DNA of 64,000 bases, from contig JACRDB010000107.1 of the NCBI GenBank assembly GCA_016218725.1, positions 1-64,000 of the forward strand, given 5' to 3'. Under the pieces are notes generated by a model. The model was given only the letters and a program-made list of their open reading frames with translations. It had not been told where the DNA came from and ran no database searches. The translations under genes and the position numbers were made by a program. Shown here in pieces: positions 34,045 through 43,349 of the stretch. The stretch's first letter is position 1. Each line of letters begins with the position of its first letter. The DNA comes from Deltaproteobacteria bacterium (GTDB lineage Bacteria > Myxococcota_A > Polyangia > Polyangiales > Ga0077539).

Positions 34045-34591
34045 GGTCCAAGTATGACGCAGGAGGGCTCCGAAAGGTTGGGGCCGCCTTGGGGTCGTGA
34101 CCGAGCCCGCGAAGGGCTCGCGGTGGGTCTCGCATGGGGTCGAGGTCAGGGGTGCAGTTCGATTTGAGGGGCGGTGCCGCGGGTAGCCGCGACGACAGCG
34201 CGGCGGGCATCGTCCAGGGCGATACCTGGCGCCCAGTACACTGCCCCGAGGGCCTTACGGCGGGATCCTGCCCCGAACTTCCGCGTTGCAGCGACAGCGT
34301 CGCCCGGAAGGGTCTTGCGCGGGCGAGCAGGCTAGGGCAGCGTAGGGGTGCGGCGTTCGAGTCCGTTTCGGTGGCAGGGACCCCAAAGCTGACCCGCGGC
34401 ACCCAGGACCTCGATGCTCTCGCAGGGGTACAAGAACCTCCCAATCCTCACACCAACCCTTTGATGGCACCCTCTCAGACCACCCCTCACGACGCGCTAC
34501 CTCTCCCTGGCGTGGGGTCGATACATCACCAAATGACGATCACGGCAGAATACAATCTCGTGCCGAGCGTTGAAACACACTGGAGAAGAGA
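34045..34591. other. 547-base gap without a recognisable gene
   Basis: Open frames exist in both directions but none looks like a protein family or has a good start. The right half is AT-richer and leads into the HEPN cassette. TACAAT at 34551-34556 is a good -10 box without a clear -35. AGGAGAAGAG-like purines precede the ATG at 34592. The gap may hold the decayed end of an inserted segment. Confidence 0.4.
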
Positions 34592-34996
34592 ATGACTGAG
34601 GAACGAAAGGCCCCCGAGTCCACCCCTGCGGAACTGCCCCCACAGACGGTGATCGACTGGGAGACCGAGGGGGCGCCGGTTCATGCCAACGTGGCCAACA
34701 TCGTTCAGCACCAGGGTCTCTTCGCCATCACGCTCGCAGACCTGGTCCCTTCGGCAGACAGACTCTATGAGATGGATGGGCGGCGGGTGTGGCGTGCGAA
34801 GGTTGTGAGTTCTGTTCGTGTCATGTGGAACTTCTTCCTGCCGCTCGCTATGGGGATGGCCTCCCGATGGAATGAGTTCGCAAGCATGGCACCACTCGCG
34901 CCCGAGCAGCCAAGGTTCCCCAAGTTCAAGCTGCTTTATGCCACACCAGAACAACAGCTCAGTGGCCTCACGGAGGAGGAACGACGAGATGGCTGA
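34592..34996 (+). CDS. DUF3467-like small protein
   Basis: 134 aa with a purine-rich RBS upstream (GGAGAAGAG). The sequence PVHANVANIVQHQGLFAITLADLV and later VWRAKVVSSVRVMWNFFLPLA resemble the DUF3467 pattern (xxANxxxVxxxxxxFxLxF ... RVxxSPxxAKxL). Function is unknown. Base composition is lower in GC and codon use differs from the neighbours, with more A/T in third positions, suggesting acquisition. Its stop overlaps the start of the next gene by eight bases, so it is the first gene of a three-gene coupled run ending in a HEPN protein. Confidence 0.6.
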   Translation: MTEERKAPESTPAELPPQTVIDWETEGAPVHANVANIVQHQGLFAITLADLVPSADRLYEMDGRRVWRAKVVSSVRVMWNFFLPLAMGMASRWNEFASMAPLAPEQPRFPKFKLLYATPEQQLSGLTEEERRDG

Positions 34997-35678
34997 GCCT
35001 ACCAATCGCCCCACTCGAAGGGGCGCTCTTGGTGGAGTCACCGAGATTGTTTCGATACCAGGCACATTTGTACGGCTCGAGACAACGCTGCCTGTGCAGC
35101 CGCCAGCTGTCGAAGTCGCCCAACTGAAGTTCGGCTTTGTGGTTGGTGGGGGCGATTTTCTGGGGAGCCTCAGGCCCTTGATGCCGCTCCAGTTCGCGAT
35201 GTTTGCCCGAGAGAATTCAGCGTTGCGTGGCGAGATTGCAGGTCTCCGTGGTGAGACGGCGGCCCTCCGAGCAGAGATCATTGAGCTTCGACGCGTGCTG
35301 GTTGCTGCGACCAGCGTAGCAATCTCGGTCAGTCCTGCGGTCCCAACTATTCAAGACGCTGACCTCTCCTCGCTGGTCGGCAATTATTTGGGAGTTGAAG
35401 ATTTGGACGTGCGGGTCGCGCTCAGCACGCACCCACATCTTGTCAAGACGCTCCAAGAGGCCCGAGCGCGGATTGCTGAATACTTCGGTGACGATGCGTC
35501 GGTCCGCTTGCGGGCGCCGTCCTCGGAAGACGCCGAGCTCTTCGCTCAAATTCGTCCGCGTGGTTTGGAGGTGCATGAAGCCCTGGATCGCATGGAAGAT
35601 TTCAGTGAAAAATGGTGGCTCTTGCAGCCCTTCGAGGCCCGTCGGTGGCTGGAGTTCAGCGTAGCTTGGGGGGCGTAG
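34989..35678 (+). CDS. Coiled-coil protein preceding a HEPN gene
   Basis: 229 aa from ATG 34989, inside the end of the previous gene. There is a coiled coil at about 75-105 (ARENSALRGEIAGLRGETAA). The C-terminal 80 residues (LQEARARIAEYFGDDASVRL ... EDAELFAQI ... EALDRMEDFSEKWWL) match the outline of short proteins that precede HEPN genes in many bacteria, with a conserved acidic pair and a WWL tail. In such pairs the first gene is thought to encode an antitoxin or partner. Third-position GC is lower than in the region's core genes. The stop overlaps the HEPN gene start by one base (TAGTG). Confidence 0.65.
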   Translation: MAEPTNRPTRRGALGGVTEIVSIPGTFVRLETTLPVQPPAVEVAQLKFGFVVGGGDFLGSLRPLMPLQFAMFARENSALRGEIAGLRGETAALRAEIIELRRVLVAATSVAISVSPAVPTIQDADLSSLVGNYLGVEDLDVRVALSTHPHLVKTLQEARARIAEYFGDDASVRLRAPSSEDAELFAQIRPRGLEVHEALDRMEDFSEKWWLLQPFEARRWLEFSVAWGA

Positions 35679-36112
35679 TGACGGCCTTTGACTGGCGTGA
35701 TTGTTTGATTCTGGCGAGGGACCGTGACAAGCCTCAGGCACCTACCTGTCTCGATGAGACACGGTGGCGTGCCGCTATAGGTAGGGCCTACTATTCGGCC
35801 TTCTGCCCCGCCAGGGACTTCCTCATTGCTAGAGGCGAAATTTCTCCGGCGCGCCAAGACGAACCGCGGCTTCACGCCGATGTAGCAAGCAGATTCAAAT
35901 CCAAACAGGACGGTGGCTGTAAGAAGATCGGTATGTATCTTTCCACTTTGCGTGACAGTCGAAACCGAGCTGATTACGAAAGGACTGTTGGTGGGCTCCG
36001 GGAGATGGCCGCACAGGCGTTGAGATATGCGCAATGGATCCACGAATTCCTGGACCGCCTCTCCCCGTCCACGCCTCCCACTCCTCCGGCCGCTCCAAAG
36101 TCTCCAGGGTGA
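35678..36112 (+). CDS. HEPN-domain protein, putative toxin of a two- or three-gene cassette
   Basis: 144 aa from GTG 35678. The all-helical HEPN outline is visible: WRAAIGRAYYSAFCPARDFL in the first helix pair and SRNRADYERT in the C-terminal one. Active HEPN RNases use an R-x4-6-H motif; here the matching position has R-N-R-A-D-Y with Tyr in place of His, as in several HEPN partners, so catalysis is doubtful. The family includes toxins, abortive-infection proteins and nucleotide-transferase partners. The gene is last in a one-direction run with overlaps, at lower GC than the flanks. It is convergent with the S9 peptidase gene (33 bases between ends). Confidence 0.75.
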   Translation: MTAFDWRDCLILARDRDKPQAPTCLDETRWRAAIGRAYYSAFCPARDFLIARGEISPARQDEPRLHADVASRFKSKQDGGCKKIGMYLSTLRDSRNRADYERTVGGLREMAAQALRYAQWIHEFLDRLSPSTPPTPPAAPKSPG

Positions 36113-36145
36113 TTTTGAGGGTCTTGCAGGACCCATTGAGATCTC

Positions 36146-38080
36146 CTACCTCAGCACTTCATCGAAGAAGCGCACCAGCTCTCCATAGGCCCGGATGCGG
36201 TTCTCGCGCCGGAAGATCCCGTGGCCCTCGTTCTCGAAGCGGACGTACTCCACCCGCTGATGCCGCGCCCGCAGGGCCTCGACGATCTGCTCGGCCTCGG
36301 TGACCGGCACCCTCGGGTCGTTGGCGCCGTGGATCACGAAGAGCGGCGCCCGGATGCGGTCCACCCGGTGGATGGGAGAGATGCGGTCCAGCACCTCGCC
36401 GTCCCGCGCGAGGGCGCCGTACTCCGCCTCCCGGAGCGCCCTGCGGTAGGGGGCCGTGCGCTCCAGGAACGTACGGAAATTGGCGATCCCCACGATGTCG
36501 CATGCCGCCGCCCACAGCTCCGGGTCCAGGGTGATCGCCGCCAGGGTCATGTAGCCCCCGTAGGAGCCACCCATCACCGCGATGCGGTTCGGGGCCACGT
36601 CGGGCCTCGTCCGGAGCCACCGGTTGACCGCCGCCAGGTCCCGCACGGAGTCCTCCCGGAGCGCCACGTCATCGAGGTGCGCGTAGCGCTTGCCATAGCC
36701 CGTGGAGCCCCGCACGTTCGGCGCCGCCACGATGTACCCGTGGCCCACCAGGAACTGGATCACCGGGTTGAAATACGGCGTCGCCTGCCCCTCCGGACCT
36801 CCATGCACGTGCACCACCACCGGGGCCCTCTCGCCCGGCCCCAGGTCCCTCGGGCGGTACAGGAACAGCGGCACCTCCAGCCCGTCGAAGCTCCGCACCC
36901 GCTCCACCGTGGGCTCCACGAGCGCCCCTTCGGCCAGGCCCGCGTGGTCGCTGGCCGTCACCCTCTGAGCGCGGCCCGTGGACACCTCCACGCGGTACAC
37001 CTCGTCGGGGCTCGTGGCCACGCTGAGCTCGCAGAAGAGCCAGCGCCCGTCCGCGGAGAAGGCCAGCGAGCTCACCACCCCGCGCGGCACCTGCGGGCGA
37101 GGGAGCTCCGTGAGCGCCTGACCCTGCGCGCGGAAGGCGTGTACTTCGCTGTAACCCTCCACGTTCTCCACCGTGGCAAGAGCTCCCCCATCGCGCGTCG
37201 CGGTCAACAGATCCACGTCGTGCTCGGGGGCGTGCGCCGGGCGCATACGCAGGGACTCACCCGGAGAGAGGTCGAGCCAGACGAGGCCCACGTACTCCCT
37301 GCCTTGATCGGTGAGCACCCACAAGCCAGTACCGTCCTGGGTGAAGTGTGGGTTCTGGAAGCGCACGTCCCCGGTGTGGGGGGTGAGGTGCCTGCGCGCG
37401 AGGGTCTGCGCCTCGACCAGGTACAGGTCCTGGTTGAAGCTGCCGTGCTCCTCCAGCACCACCACGCGCCGCCCGTCGTCCGAGAGGGCCGCGCCCTCGT
37501 GGTGCCCCGGGGCCTCGAAGACCCTCCGGGCCTCGCCCGCCAGGGGGCGGACATACACGTCGAAGTCCCCTGTGGCCCGCGCGTTGGACGCGTAGTACAC
37601 GGAGGCGCCGTCGCGGGAGAAGCCGCCGAAGAGGTGCCTCACGGTGGGGGCCTGGGTGAGCTCCTGGAGGGCAGCCCCGGGCGTGGGGGCGAGGGCCAGG
37701 AGCTGGGTGTTCTCGTCCCCTCCGTGGTCCCTCCCGAGGAGGAGGTGCGCGCCGGAGGGGTTCCAGGCGACCCACTGGGTGCGCTCGGTCCAGGTGACCA
37801 GGCGCGTCCAGGAGGCCTCCGGGGTGGGGGCGTCGGCCACCGGCGCCAGGTGCGCCTGCGGAAGTCCCGTGGCGTCCGTGAGGAAGGCCACCCGCTGCCC
37901 GTCCGGCGAGGGGGCCGGGCCCCAGGCCCGGTGGACGTTCAGGAGCTGCTCCAGGGGCGGGCCCTGGCGGGGGCTCCAGGGGGCCCCCCGGGGCGCCGCC
38001 ACCACCGCGGGCGTCCCCCTCCCGGGGCAGCCCAGCGCGAGGGAGGCCAGCACACAAGGCAGTACCTTGAGGTATTTCAT
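36146..38080 (-). CDS. S9 family prolyl oligopeptidase-like serine peptidase (lipoprotein)
   Basis: 644 aa. The signal MKYLKVLPCVLASLALGC has lipobox ALGC. An N-terminal beta-propeller (about 50-390) has repeated blade patterns (PSPDGQRVAFLTDA, LSDDGRRVVVLEEH). The alpha/beta-hydrolase domain carries GGSYGGYM with the nucleophilic Ser, HGANDPRVP with the Asp, and ENEGHGI with the His, a complete catalytic triad. Upstream PVVVHVHGGPEGQ is the oxyanion region. It cleaves short peptides, probably at the outer membrane or periplasm. It lies 50 bases downstream of glmS on the same strand. Confidence 0.92.
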   Translation of the reverse strand: MKYLKVLPCVLASLALGCPGRGTPAVVAAPRGAPWSPRQGPPLEQLLNVHRAWGPAPSPDGQRVAFLTDATGLPQAHLAPVADAPTPEASWTRLVTWTERTQWVAWNPSGAHLLLGRDHGGDENTQLLALAPTPGAALQELTQAPTVRHLFGGFSRDGASVYYASNARATGDFDVYVRPLAGEARRVFEAPGHHEGAALSDDGRRVVVLEEHGSFNQDLYLVEAQTLARRHLTPHTGDVRFQNPHFTQDGTGLWVLTDQGREYVGLVWLDLSPGESLRMRPAHAPEHDVDLLTATRDGGALATVENVEGYSEVHAFRAQGQALTELPRPQVPRGVVSSLAFSADGRWLFCELSVATSPDEVYRVEVSTGRAQRVTASDHAGLAEGALVEPTVERVRSFDGLEVPLFLYRPRDLGPGERAPVVVHVHGGPEGQATPYFNPVIQFLVGHGYIVAAPNVRGSTGYGKRYAHLDDVALREDSVRDLAAVNRWLRTRPDVAPNRIAVMGGSYGGYMTLAAITLDPELWAAACDIVGIANFRTFLERTAPYRRALREAEYGALARDGEVLDRISPIHRVDRIRAPLFVIHGANDPRVPVTEAEQIVEALRARHQRVEYVRFENEGHGIFRRENRIRAYGELVRFFDEVLR

Positions 38081-38130
38081 CGAACAACCAACCTTGTCAT
38101 GAGAGAACCCGCCCGCGCGGGGAGGAGAGC

Positions 38131-39957
38131 CTACTCGACGGTGACCGTCTTGGCGAGGTTTCGGGGCTGGTCCACGTCCGTGCCGCGGTGGTCCGCCACG
38201 TAGTACGACAGGAGCTGCAGCGGCACGATGGTCACCAGCGGGGTGAACTCCTCCGCCGTGCGCGGCACCTTGATGGTGTGCGTGGCGAGGTTCTGGGCCA
38301 CCTCCTCGGTGTTCACCACGGCGATGACGTTGCCGTCCCGGGCCCGCACCTCCTGCACGTTGGAGAGCATCTTCTCCAGCGTGGAGTCGTCGGGGAGGAG
38401 GCACACCACGGGCATGTTGCGGTCCACCAGGGCGAGGGGGCCGTGCTTCATCTCCCCGCCGGCGTAGCCCTCGGCGTGCACGTAGGAGATCTCCTTGAGC
38501 TTCAAGGCGCCCTCCAGGGCCACCGCGGAGGACAGCCCCCGCCCGAGGAAGAGCGCGTCCCGGGCGTGCATGATAGCCCGGGCGATGTCCTCCACGTGCT
38601 TGGCGTCGGCCAGGGCGTCGCGCATCTTGTGGGGCACCGCCACCAGCTCCGTGAGGAGCGCGCCGGCGCGCTCCGCGGTGAGCGCGCCGCGGCGCCGCCC
38701 GAGGTAGAGCGCCAGCATGGTCAGCGCCGCGAGCTGGGCGGTGAAGCACTTGGTGCTCGCCACGCCGATCTCCGGCCCCGCGTGGGTGTAGAGCGCCCCG
38801 TGGGCCATGCGCGCGATGGCGCTGCCCTGGACGTTCACCACGGCCAGGATCTGGGCCCCGCGCTCCTTGGCCTCCTTGGCCGCCGCGAGGGTGTCCGCGG
38901 TCTCCCCGGACTGGGACACGGCCACCACCAGGTCCCCCTCGCCCACCACCGGGTCGCGGTACCGGAACTCGCTCGCGAGCTCCGCCACCGCGGGCACCCG
39001 CGCCACGGACTCCACCAGGTAGCGCCCGTGGAGCGCCGCGTGGTAGCTGGTCCCGCACGCCAGGAACACCACCCGCTTGAGCGTCCGGGCCGCCTCCGGG
39101 GTCACCCCGAGCTCGCTGGCCTCCAGGTCGCTCTCCTCCAGGAGCACCCGGCCCCGGAGCGTGTCCTCCAGCGCCCGGGGCTGCTCGTGGATCTCCTTCA
39201 GCATGAAGTGCTTGTAGCCCCCGCGCTCGGCCTGCATCATGCTCCAGTGCACCCGCTGCGGCGGGCGGTTCACCGGGGTGCCGTCCAGCCGCTCGATGCG
39301 CGCGCCGTCGCGGGTGATCTCCGCCAGCTCGCCGTCCTCCAGGAAGATCACGTCGCGGGTGTGCTGCAGGAGCGCGGGCACGTCGCTGGCGGCGATCATC
39401 ACGCCGTCGCCCTTGCCCACCACCAGCGGCGAGGCGTTCTTGGCCAGCACGATCTTCGACGCGTCGTTGCCCGCCAGCACCGCGATGGCGTAGGCCCCGC
39501 GCAGCTCCGCCAGGGTGGCCCTGACGGCCTCGAAGAGGCTCAGGCCGCGCTGCGTGGCCAGGTCCACCAGGTGCGCCACGATCTCCGTGTCCGTGTCCGA
39601 GGAGAACACCCTCCCCTCGGCCTGGAGCCTGCGCTTGAGCTCCACGTGGTTCTCGATGATGCCGTTGTGCACCACCGCGATCCCGCCGGAGACGTGCGGG
39701 TGGGCGTTGTGCTCCACGGGCTTGCCGTGCGTCGCCCAGCGCGTGTGGCCGATCCCCACGGTGCCCCGCAGGGGCTCCCTCGCCAGGAGGTCCCCCAGCA
39801 CCGAGAGCTTGCCCGCCGCGCGCCGCACGCGCAGCGCCTGCCCGTCGTGCACCGCGATCCCCGCGCTGTCATAACCCCGGTACTCCAGCCTCCGGAGCCC
39901 CTCCAGGATGATCGGCGCGCACTCCTCGTGACCGACGTAACCGATGATGCCACACAT
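38131..39957 (-). CDS. glmS: Glutamine--fructose-6-phosphate aminotransferase
   Basis: 608 aa, the usual length. It begins MCGIIGYVG, so the N-terminal Cys after Met removal is the glutaminase nucleophile, and RLEYRGYDSAG and TRWATHGKP follow. Two SIS sugar-isomerase domains occupy the second half (ACGTSYHAAL; SQSGETADTLAA; LGRGLSSAVALEGALKLKE) and the C-terminus is PRNLAKTVTVE. It makes glucosamine-6-phosphate from fructose-6-phosphate and glutamine, the entry to peptidoglycan and lipopolysaccharide aminosugars. No glmS ribozyme-like structure was recognised upstream. Confidence 0.97.
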   Translation of the reverse strand: MCGIIGYVGHEECAPIILEGLRRLEYRGYDSAGIAVHDGQALRVRRAAGKLSVLGDLLAREPLRGTVGIGHTRWATHGKPVEHNAHPHVSGGIAVVHNGIIENHVELKRRLQAEGRVFSSDTDTEIVAHLVDLATQRGLSLFEAVRATLAELRGAYAIAVLAGNDASKIVLAKNASPLVVGKGDGVMIAASDVPALLQHTRDVIFLEDGELAEITRDGARIERLDGTPVNRPPQRVHWSMMQAERGGYKHFMLKEIHEQPRALEDTLRGRVLLEESDLEASELGVTPEAARTLKRVVFLACGTSYHAALHGRYLVESVARVPAVAELASEFRYRDPVVGEGDLVVAVSQSGETADTLAAAKEAKERGAQILAVVNVQGSAIARMAHGALYTHAGPEIGVASTKCFTAQLAALTMLALYLGRRRGALTAERAGALLTELVAVPHKMRDALADAKHVEDIARAIMHARDALFLGRGLSSAVALEGALKLKEISYVHAEGYAGGEMKHGPLALVDRNMPVVCLLPDDSTLEKMLSNVQEVRARDGNVIAVVNTEEVAQNLATHTIKVPRTAEEFTPLVTIVPLQLLSYYVADHRGTDVDQPRNLAKTVTVE

Positions 39958-40005
39958 GGTCCCTGTCCTTCCCCGTAGTCCGGGCGCGTAGCCTACCGTC
40001 TATTT

Positions 40006-41793
40006 TCAGTGTGGGGCGCCTGAGGCGCCCGCAGTCTCATGGTGGGCGCTGCGCTGCAGCGCCGGCGCGTTGAGGTCCTCGCAGCGAGTCCGCAGCGGCC
40101 CCTCGGACGCCGCCGTGGCCGCGAGCTCCCGCACGGTCTGCCCCTCCAGGTTCAGCACCCTCACCGGCCCGAAGGCCCGGAGCACCTCCTGCAAGGGCTG
40201 CGTGGACCGCTCGGGAGGCGCCGCCCCGCCGTCGCCCGCCGCGGCCGCCGGCGCGCACGCCGCGAGCTGCTGGGCCATGGTGTCCTGCGCGTGGGCGGGC
40301 GTGGCCAGCGCCGGGCACAAGGGCCCCACCGCCACCGGCGCCTCCGCCGAGCCCACCACCACCAGCACCGACTGCTCCGGGTGGATGTACCGCCGGGCCA
40401 CCTGGAGCGCCCCCGCCGTGTCCACCTGCGCCACCCGCGCGCGGTACCGGTCATAGTAATCATCCGGCAGGTCGTACAAGCGCAAATTGGTCACAAGATC
40501 GGCCACATTGGCCGGAGTCTCAATAGAAAGGGGGAAGCTATCAATGAGGTACGACCGGGTCTGGGCCATCTCCGCCTCCGGGGGCGCCTGGGAGGTGACG
40601 CAGCCGAGGTGGGCGTAGAGGGCGTGGACGGCGTCGCCGGTGACGGGGGTGCGCACGGAGGCGTTGGCGAAGTAGGGCGCGGTCTCCACGCTCTCGCCGA
40701 CGGCGGAGTAGGCGCCGTAGGTGAGCGAGCGCAGCTCCCGCAGGTCCATGAAGAGCCTGGAGGCGGCGCCGCCGCCGAGGAGGTGGTTGGCCACGCGGAG
40801 CGGGACGAAGTCTTCATCGCGGCGGCGCAGGCCCAGGTGCCCGATGCGCACCACGCTCTGCGGGGACTGGGGGCGGTCCACCAGCACCACCTGGCGGGCG
40901 GTGCGGGGGGCCACCGCGGGGAAGGTGATGGCCGGGGCCTGGCCTCCACGGATGCGCCCGAGGGTGCGCGTGGCGAGCGCCTGGAAGGCCGCGGGGTCGA
41001 AGTCCCCGACGGCCACCAGGAACATGTTCCCGCCCACGTAGCGCTGGCGGTGGTAGCTCACCAGGTCCGCGCGGGTGATCCTCCGGAGGACGTCCAGCGT
41101 GAGGTCCGTGTGGCCGTAGGGGTGCGCGGGGCCGTACACCGCGTTGTAGAACGCCCGGCGGGACTGCCACCCCGGGTCGTTCACGCTGCGCCGGAGCCGG
41201 TCGCCCTCGCGGCGCTTGAGCTTGTCGATTTCGGTCTGGAGGAAATTGGGCTCCGAGAGCACCTCGGCCAGGAGCGTGAGGGCCGTCTCGGCGTGGTCCC
41301 GCAGGACCGAGATGCTCACCAGGGTGGAGTCCGTGCCGGTGGTGACGTTGAGGCTCCCGCCCACGAACTCGATGGTCTCCGCGAGCTGGGCGCTGGTGTG
41401 CGAGCGGGTGCCCTCCTTGAGCATGTCCCCGGTGAAGGACGACAGGCCCGGGAGGTTGGCCGGGTCGCTGGACAGGCCCGCCCGCACGGTGAGCCGGAGG
41501 TGGAGCACCGGGAGCGTGTGGTACTCGACGAGGTTCAGGGCGACGCCGTTGGGGAGGCGCGCGGTGCGCACCGCGGGGAGGTGCACGTCTCGGGCGGGCC
41601 CCGAGGCGGGGGGCGAGACCCTTGGGCGCTCCGCCGCCGCGCTAGCGCCCGCGTCCGAAGCGGGGGGGGTGGTGTCCACCACCGGGTGCATCGTCGGGCG
41701 CGAGGGCGTGGAGGTGCAGGAGGCCCCGGCGAGGGACCAGAACGCGAGCGGGAGGACGAGGCGCTTCATGCTTCTCCGAGGGGCGGGGCTCAT
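40006..41793 (-). CDS. M16 family peptidase-like subunit without the zinc motif (lipoprotein)
   Basis: 595 aa from ATG 41793, overlapping the active M16 gene upstream by ATGA; ATG 41769 (MKRLVLPLAF) is the alternative. The signal ends in lipobox AGASC. Where active M16 enzymes have HxxEH, this protein has LSSFTGDMLKEGT, with no His or Glu, so it is not catalytic. The later substrate-binding region with RSLTYGAYS is retained, as in the non-catalytic partner of heterodimeric M16 enzymes. A C-terminal extension of about 100 residues is rich in Ala/Pro and Cys. It presumably pairs with the active subunit encoded just upstream. Confidence 0.88.
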   Translation of the reverse strand: MSPAPRRSMKRLVLPLAFWSLAGASCTSTPSRPTMHPVVDTTPPASDAGASAAAERPRVSPPASGPARDVHLPAVRTARLPNGVALNLVEYHTLPVLHLRLTVRAGLSSDPANLPGLSSFTGDMLKEGTRSHTSAQLAETIEFVGGSLNVTTGTDSTLVSISVLRDHAETALTLLAEVLSEPNFLQTEIDKLKRREGDRLRRSVNDPGWQSRRAFYNAVYGPAHPYGHTDLTLDVLRRITRADLVSYHRQRYVGGNMFLVAVGDFDPAAFQALATRTLGRIRGGQAPAITFPAVAPRTARQVVLVDRPQSPQSVVRIGHLGLRRRDEDFVPLRVANHLLGGGAASRLFMDLRELRSLTYGAYSAVGESVETAPYFANASVRTPVTGDAVHALYAHLGCVTSQAPPEAEMAQTRSYLIDSFPLSIETPANVADLVTNLRLYDLPDDYYDRYRARVAQVDTAGALQVARRYIHPEQSVLVVVGSAEAPVAVGPLCPALATPAHAQDTMAQQLAACAPAAAAGDGGAAPPERSTQPLQEVLRAFGPVRVLNLEGQTVRELAATAASEGPLRTRCEDLNAPALQRSAHHETAGASGAPH

Positions 41794-43217
41794 CGGCGGG
41801 CCGCCGGGGTGGTGGCGGGACCGGTGGGCCTCGCGGGCGCGGCGGGGGTCGCGGGCGCGGCGTTCTGCGGGGCGACCTGGACGTCCAGCACGGTGCGGTT
41901 GGCCGCGGTGAAATACTGGTTGGCCACGCGCTGCACGTCCGCCGCGGTGACCGCGAGGTAGTGGTCGAGCTCCGTCCGGAGGAGCGCGGCGTTGCCGTCG
42001 TAGAGCTCGAACTCCCCGAGGTGCCGGGCGCGCGACAGGTTGCTCTGGAGGGCGAAGACGAAGCCCGCCCGGAACTGGTTGCGGGCCTTGTCGAGCTCGC
42101 GGCCGGGGACGCCCTGGCGGGCGATGTCCTCGAGCTGCTGGTAGATCACCGCGCGGGCCTCCTGGGCCGCGTGGCCCGCGGCCAGGATGCACCAGAAATT
42201 GAACACGTCGGGGCCCCGGCGGTCGTCCGTGCTCACCTGGATGGAGCTGGCGATCTCGCGGTCCTTCACCAGCGTCTGGTACAATCTGGAGGCCTCGCCG
42301 CCGCCGAGGAGCAAGGCCAGGATCTCCAGGGCGTAGTGGTCCGGGGTCCGGCGCGGGGGGATGTGGTACACCACATGGAACGCCGGCAGGCGCGCGAGCG
42401 GGTCCGTCATGGTCTCCGTGCGCTCGGCGGTCTGCGGGGTGATGCCCGGGTCTACCCATGCGGGGGCGTGCCGGGCGGGGATGTTGGTGAAGTGCCGCCG
42501 GACGAGCTCCAGGGCCTGGGCGGGCTCGAAATCCCCGGCGATGGAAATCACGGCGTTGTCCGGGGCGTAGTACCGGTCGTGGAAGGCCCGCACCTCGTCG
42601 AGGGAGGCCCGGTTGAGGTCCGCCATGTCCCCGATGGTGGAGTGCTCGTAGGGGAAATAGCCCTGGTAGGCCAGCTCGTTGATGCGCAGGACCGAGAGCA
42701 TGTACGGGCGGTTCTCGTAGGACTGCCGACGCTCCTCCATGACGGTCTGGCGCTGGTTCTCGAAGTTCTCCCGGGTGATGGCCAGGCTGCGCATGCGGTC
42801 GGCTTCGAGCCACAGCCCCAGCTCCAGGGCGTTGGACGGGAGCGTCTCGAAGTAGTTGGTGCGGTCGTCGCTGGTGGTGCCGTTGAAGCTCCCGCCGCGC
42901 TCGGCGATGAGCCGGAAGTGCTCCCCCTTGGCGACGTTGTCGCTCCCCTCGAACATCATATGCTCGAAGAGGTGGGCGAAGCCCGAGTGCCCTCGCTCCT
43001 CCACGCGGGAGCCTACGTCGTAGTACACGGCGATGGCCACGGTGGGGGCGGCGTGGTCGGGGCTGAGCACCACCCGGAGGCCGTTGCCCAGGCGCTCCAC
43101 CTGGACCGGCACCGGGAGCTCGTCGGCCCGGGCGCGAGGGGCCACGAGGAGCCCGGCGGCCGCGGCCAGCGTGAGGGTGAGGCCGCGGAGACGGGGAGAG
43201 CGAAGCGGGACGGGCAC
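41790..43217 (-). CDS. M16 family zinc peptidase, catalytic subunit
   Basis: 475 aa from GTG 43217 (AAAGGA about eight bases upstream). The signal peptide has a likely AxA-type cleavage (PRARA-DELP). The inverted zinc motif HLFEHM has both His and the catalytic Glu, with NYFETLPSNALELGLWLEADRM and the distal Glu region (ENFENQRQTVMEERRQS) as in active M16B proteins. It is periplasmic. The gene overlaps the inactive partner gene downstream, so a heterodimer is likely. The upstream region contains the 54-bp inverted repeat. Confidence 0.92.
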   Translation of the reverse strand: MPVPLRSPRLRGLTLTLAAAAGLLVAPRARADELPVPVQVERLGNGLRVVLSPDHAAPTVAIAVYYDVGSRVEERGHSGFAHLFEHMMFEGSDNVAKGEHFRLIAERGGSFNGTTSDDRTNYFETLPSNALELGLWLEADRMRSLAITRENFENQRQTVMEERRQSYENRPYMLSVLRINELAYQGYFPYEHSTIGDMADLNRASLDEVRAFHDRYYAPDNAVISIAGDFEPAQALELVRRHFTNIPARHAPAWVDPGITPQTAERTETMTDPLARLPAFHVVYHIPPRRTPDHYALEILALLLGGGEASRLYQTLVKDREIASSIQVSTDDRRGPDVFNFWCILAAGHAAQEARAVIYQQLEDIARQGVPGRELDKARNQFRAGFVFALQSNLSRARHLGEFELYDGNAALLRTELDHYLAVTAADVQRVANQYFTAANRTVLDVQVAPQNAAPATPAAPARPTGPATTPAARR

Positions 43218-43349
43218 GGAGGGGGGTGTCCTTTCGCGCGGAGGCGCCGGGCAAAACGGGTAACACCATCGCCCCACAGGCTCAAGGGCAACACGCCCGG
43301 CGGTCACGATCGGGCCCCGAACGGTCCCAGGTGGGCGTCGCGCGGCGGG

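Noticed and set aside
33614..34444. 276-codon minus-strand frame covering the gap at 34 kb
   Set aside because: It shows no signal, motif or family resemblance and no plausible ribosome-binding site. It partly overlaps the short lipoprotein gene in another frame.
38081..38130. glmS ribozyme or riboswitch near glmS
   Set aside because: The short region upstream of the start at 39957 showed no ribozyme-like structure, and the downstream gap is only 50 bases.
38081..39058. Extension of the S9 peptidase frame upstream through glmS
   Set aside because: The peptidase signal peptide begins at 38080; the upstream extension lies wholly inside glmS, whose motifs are complete.
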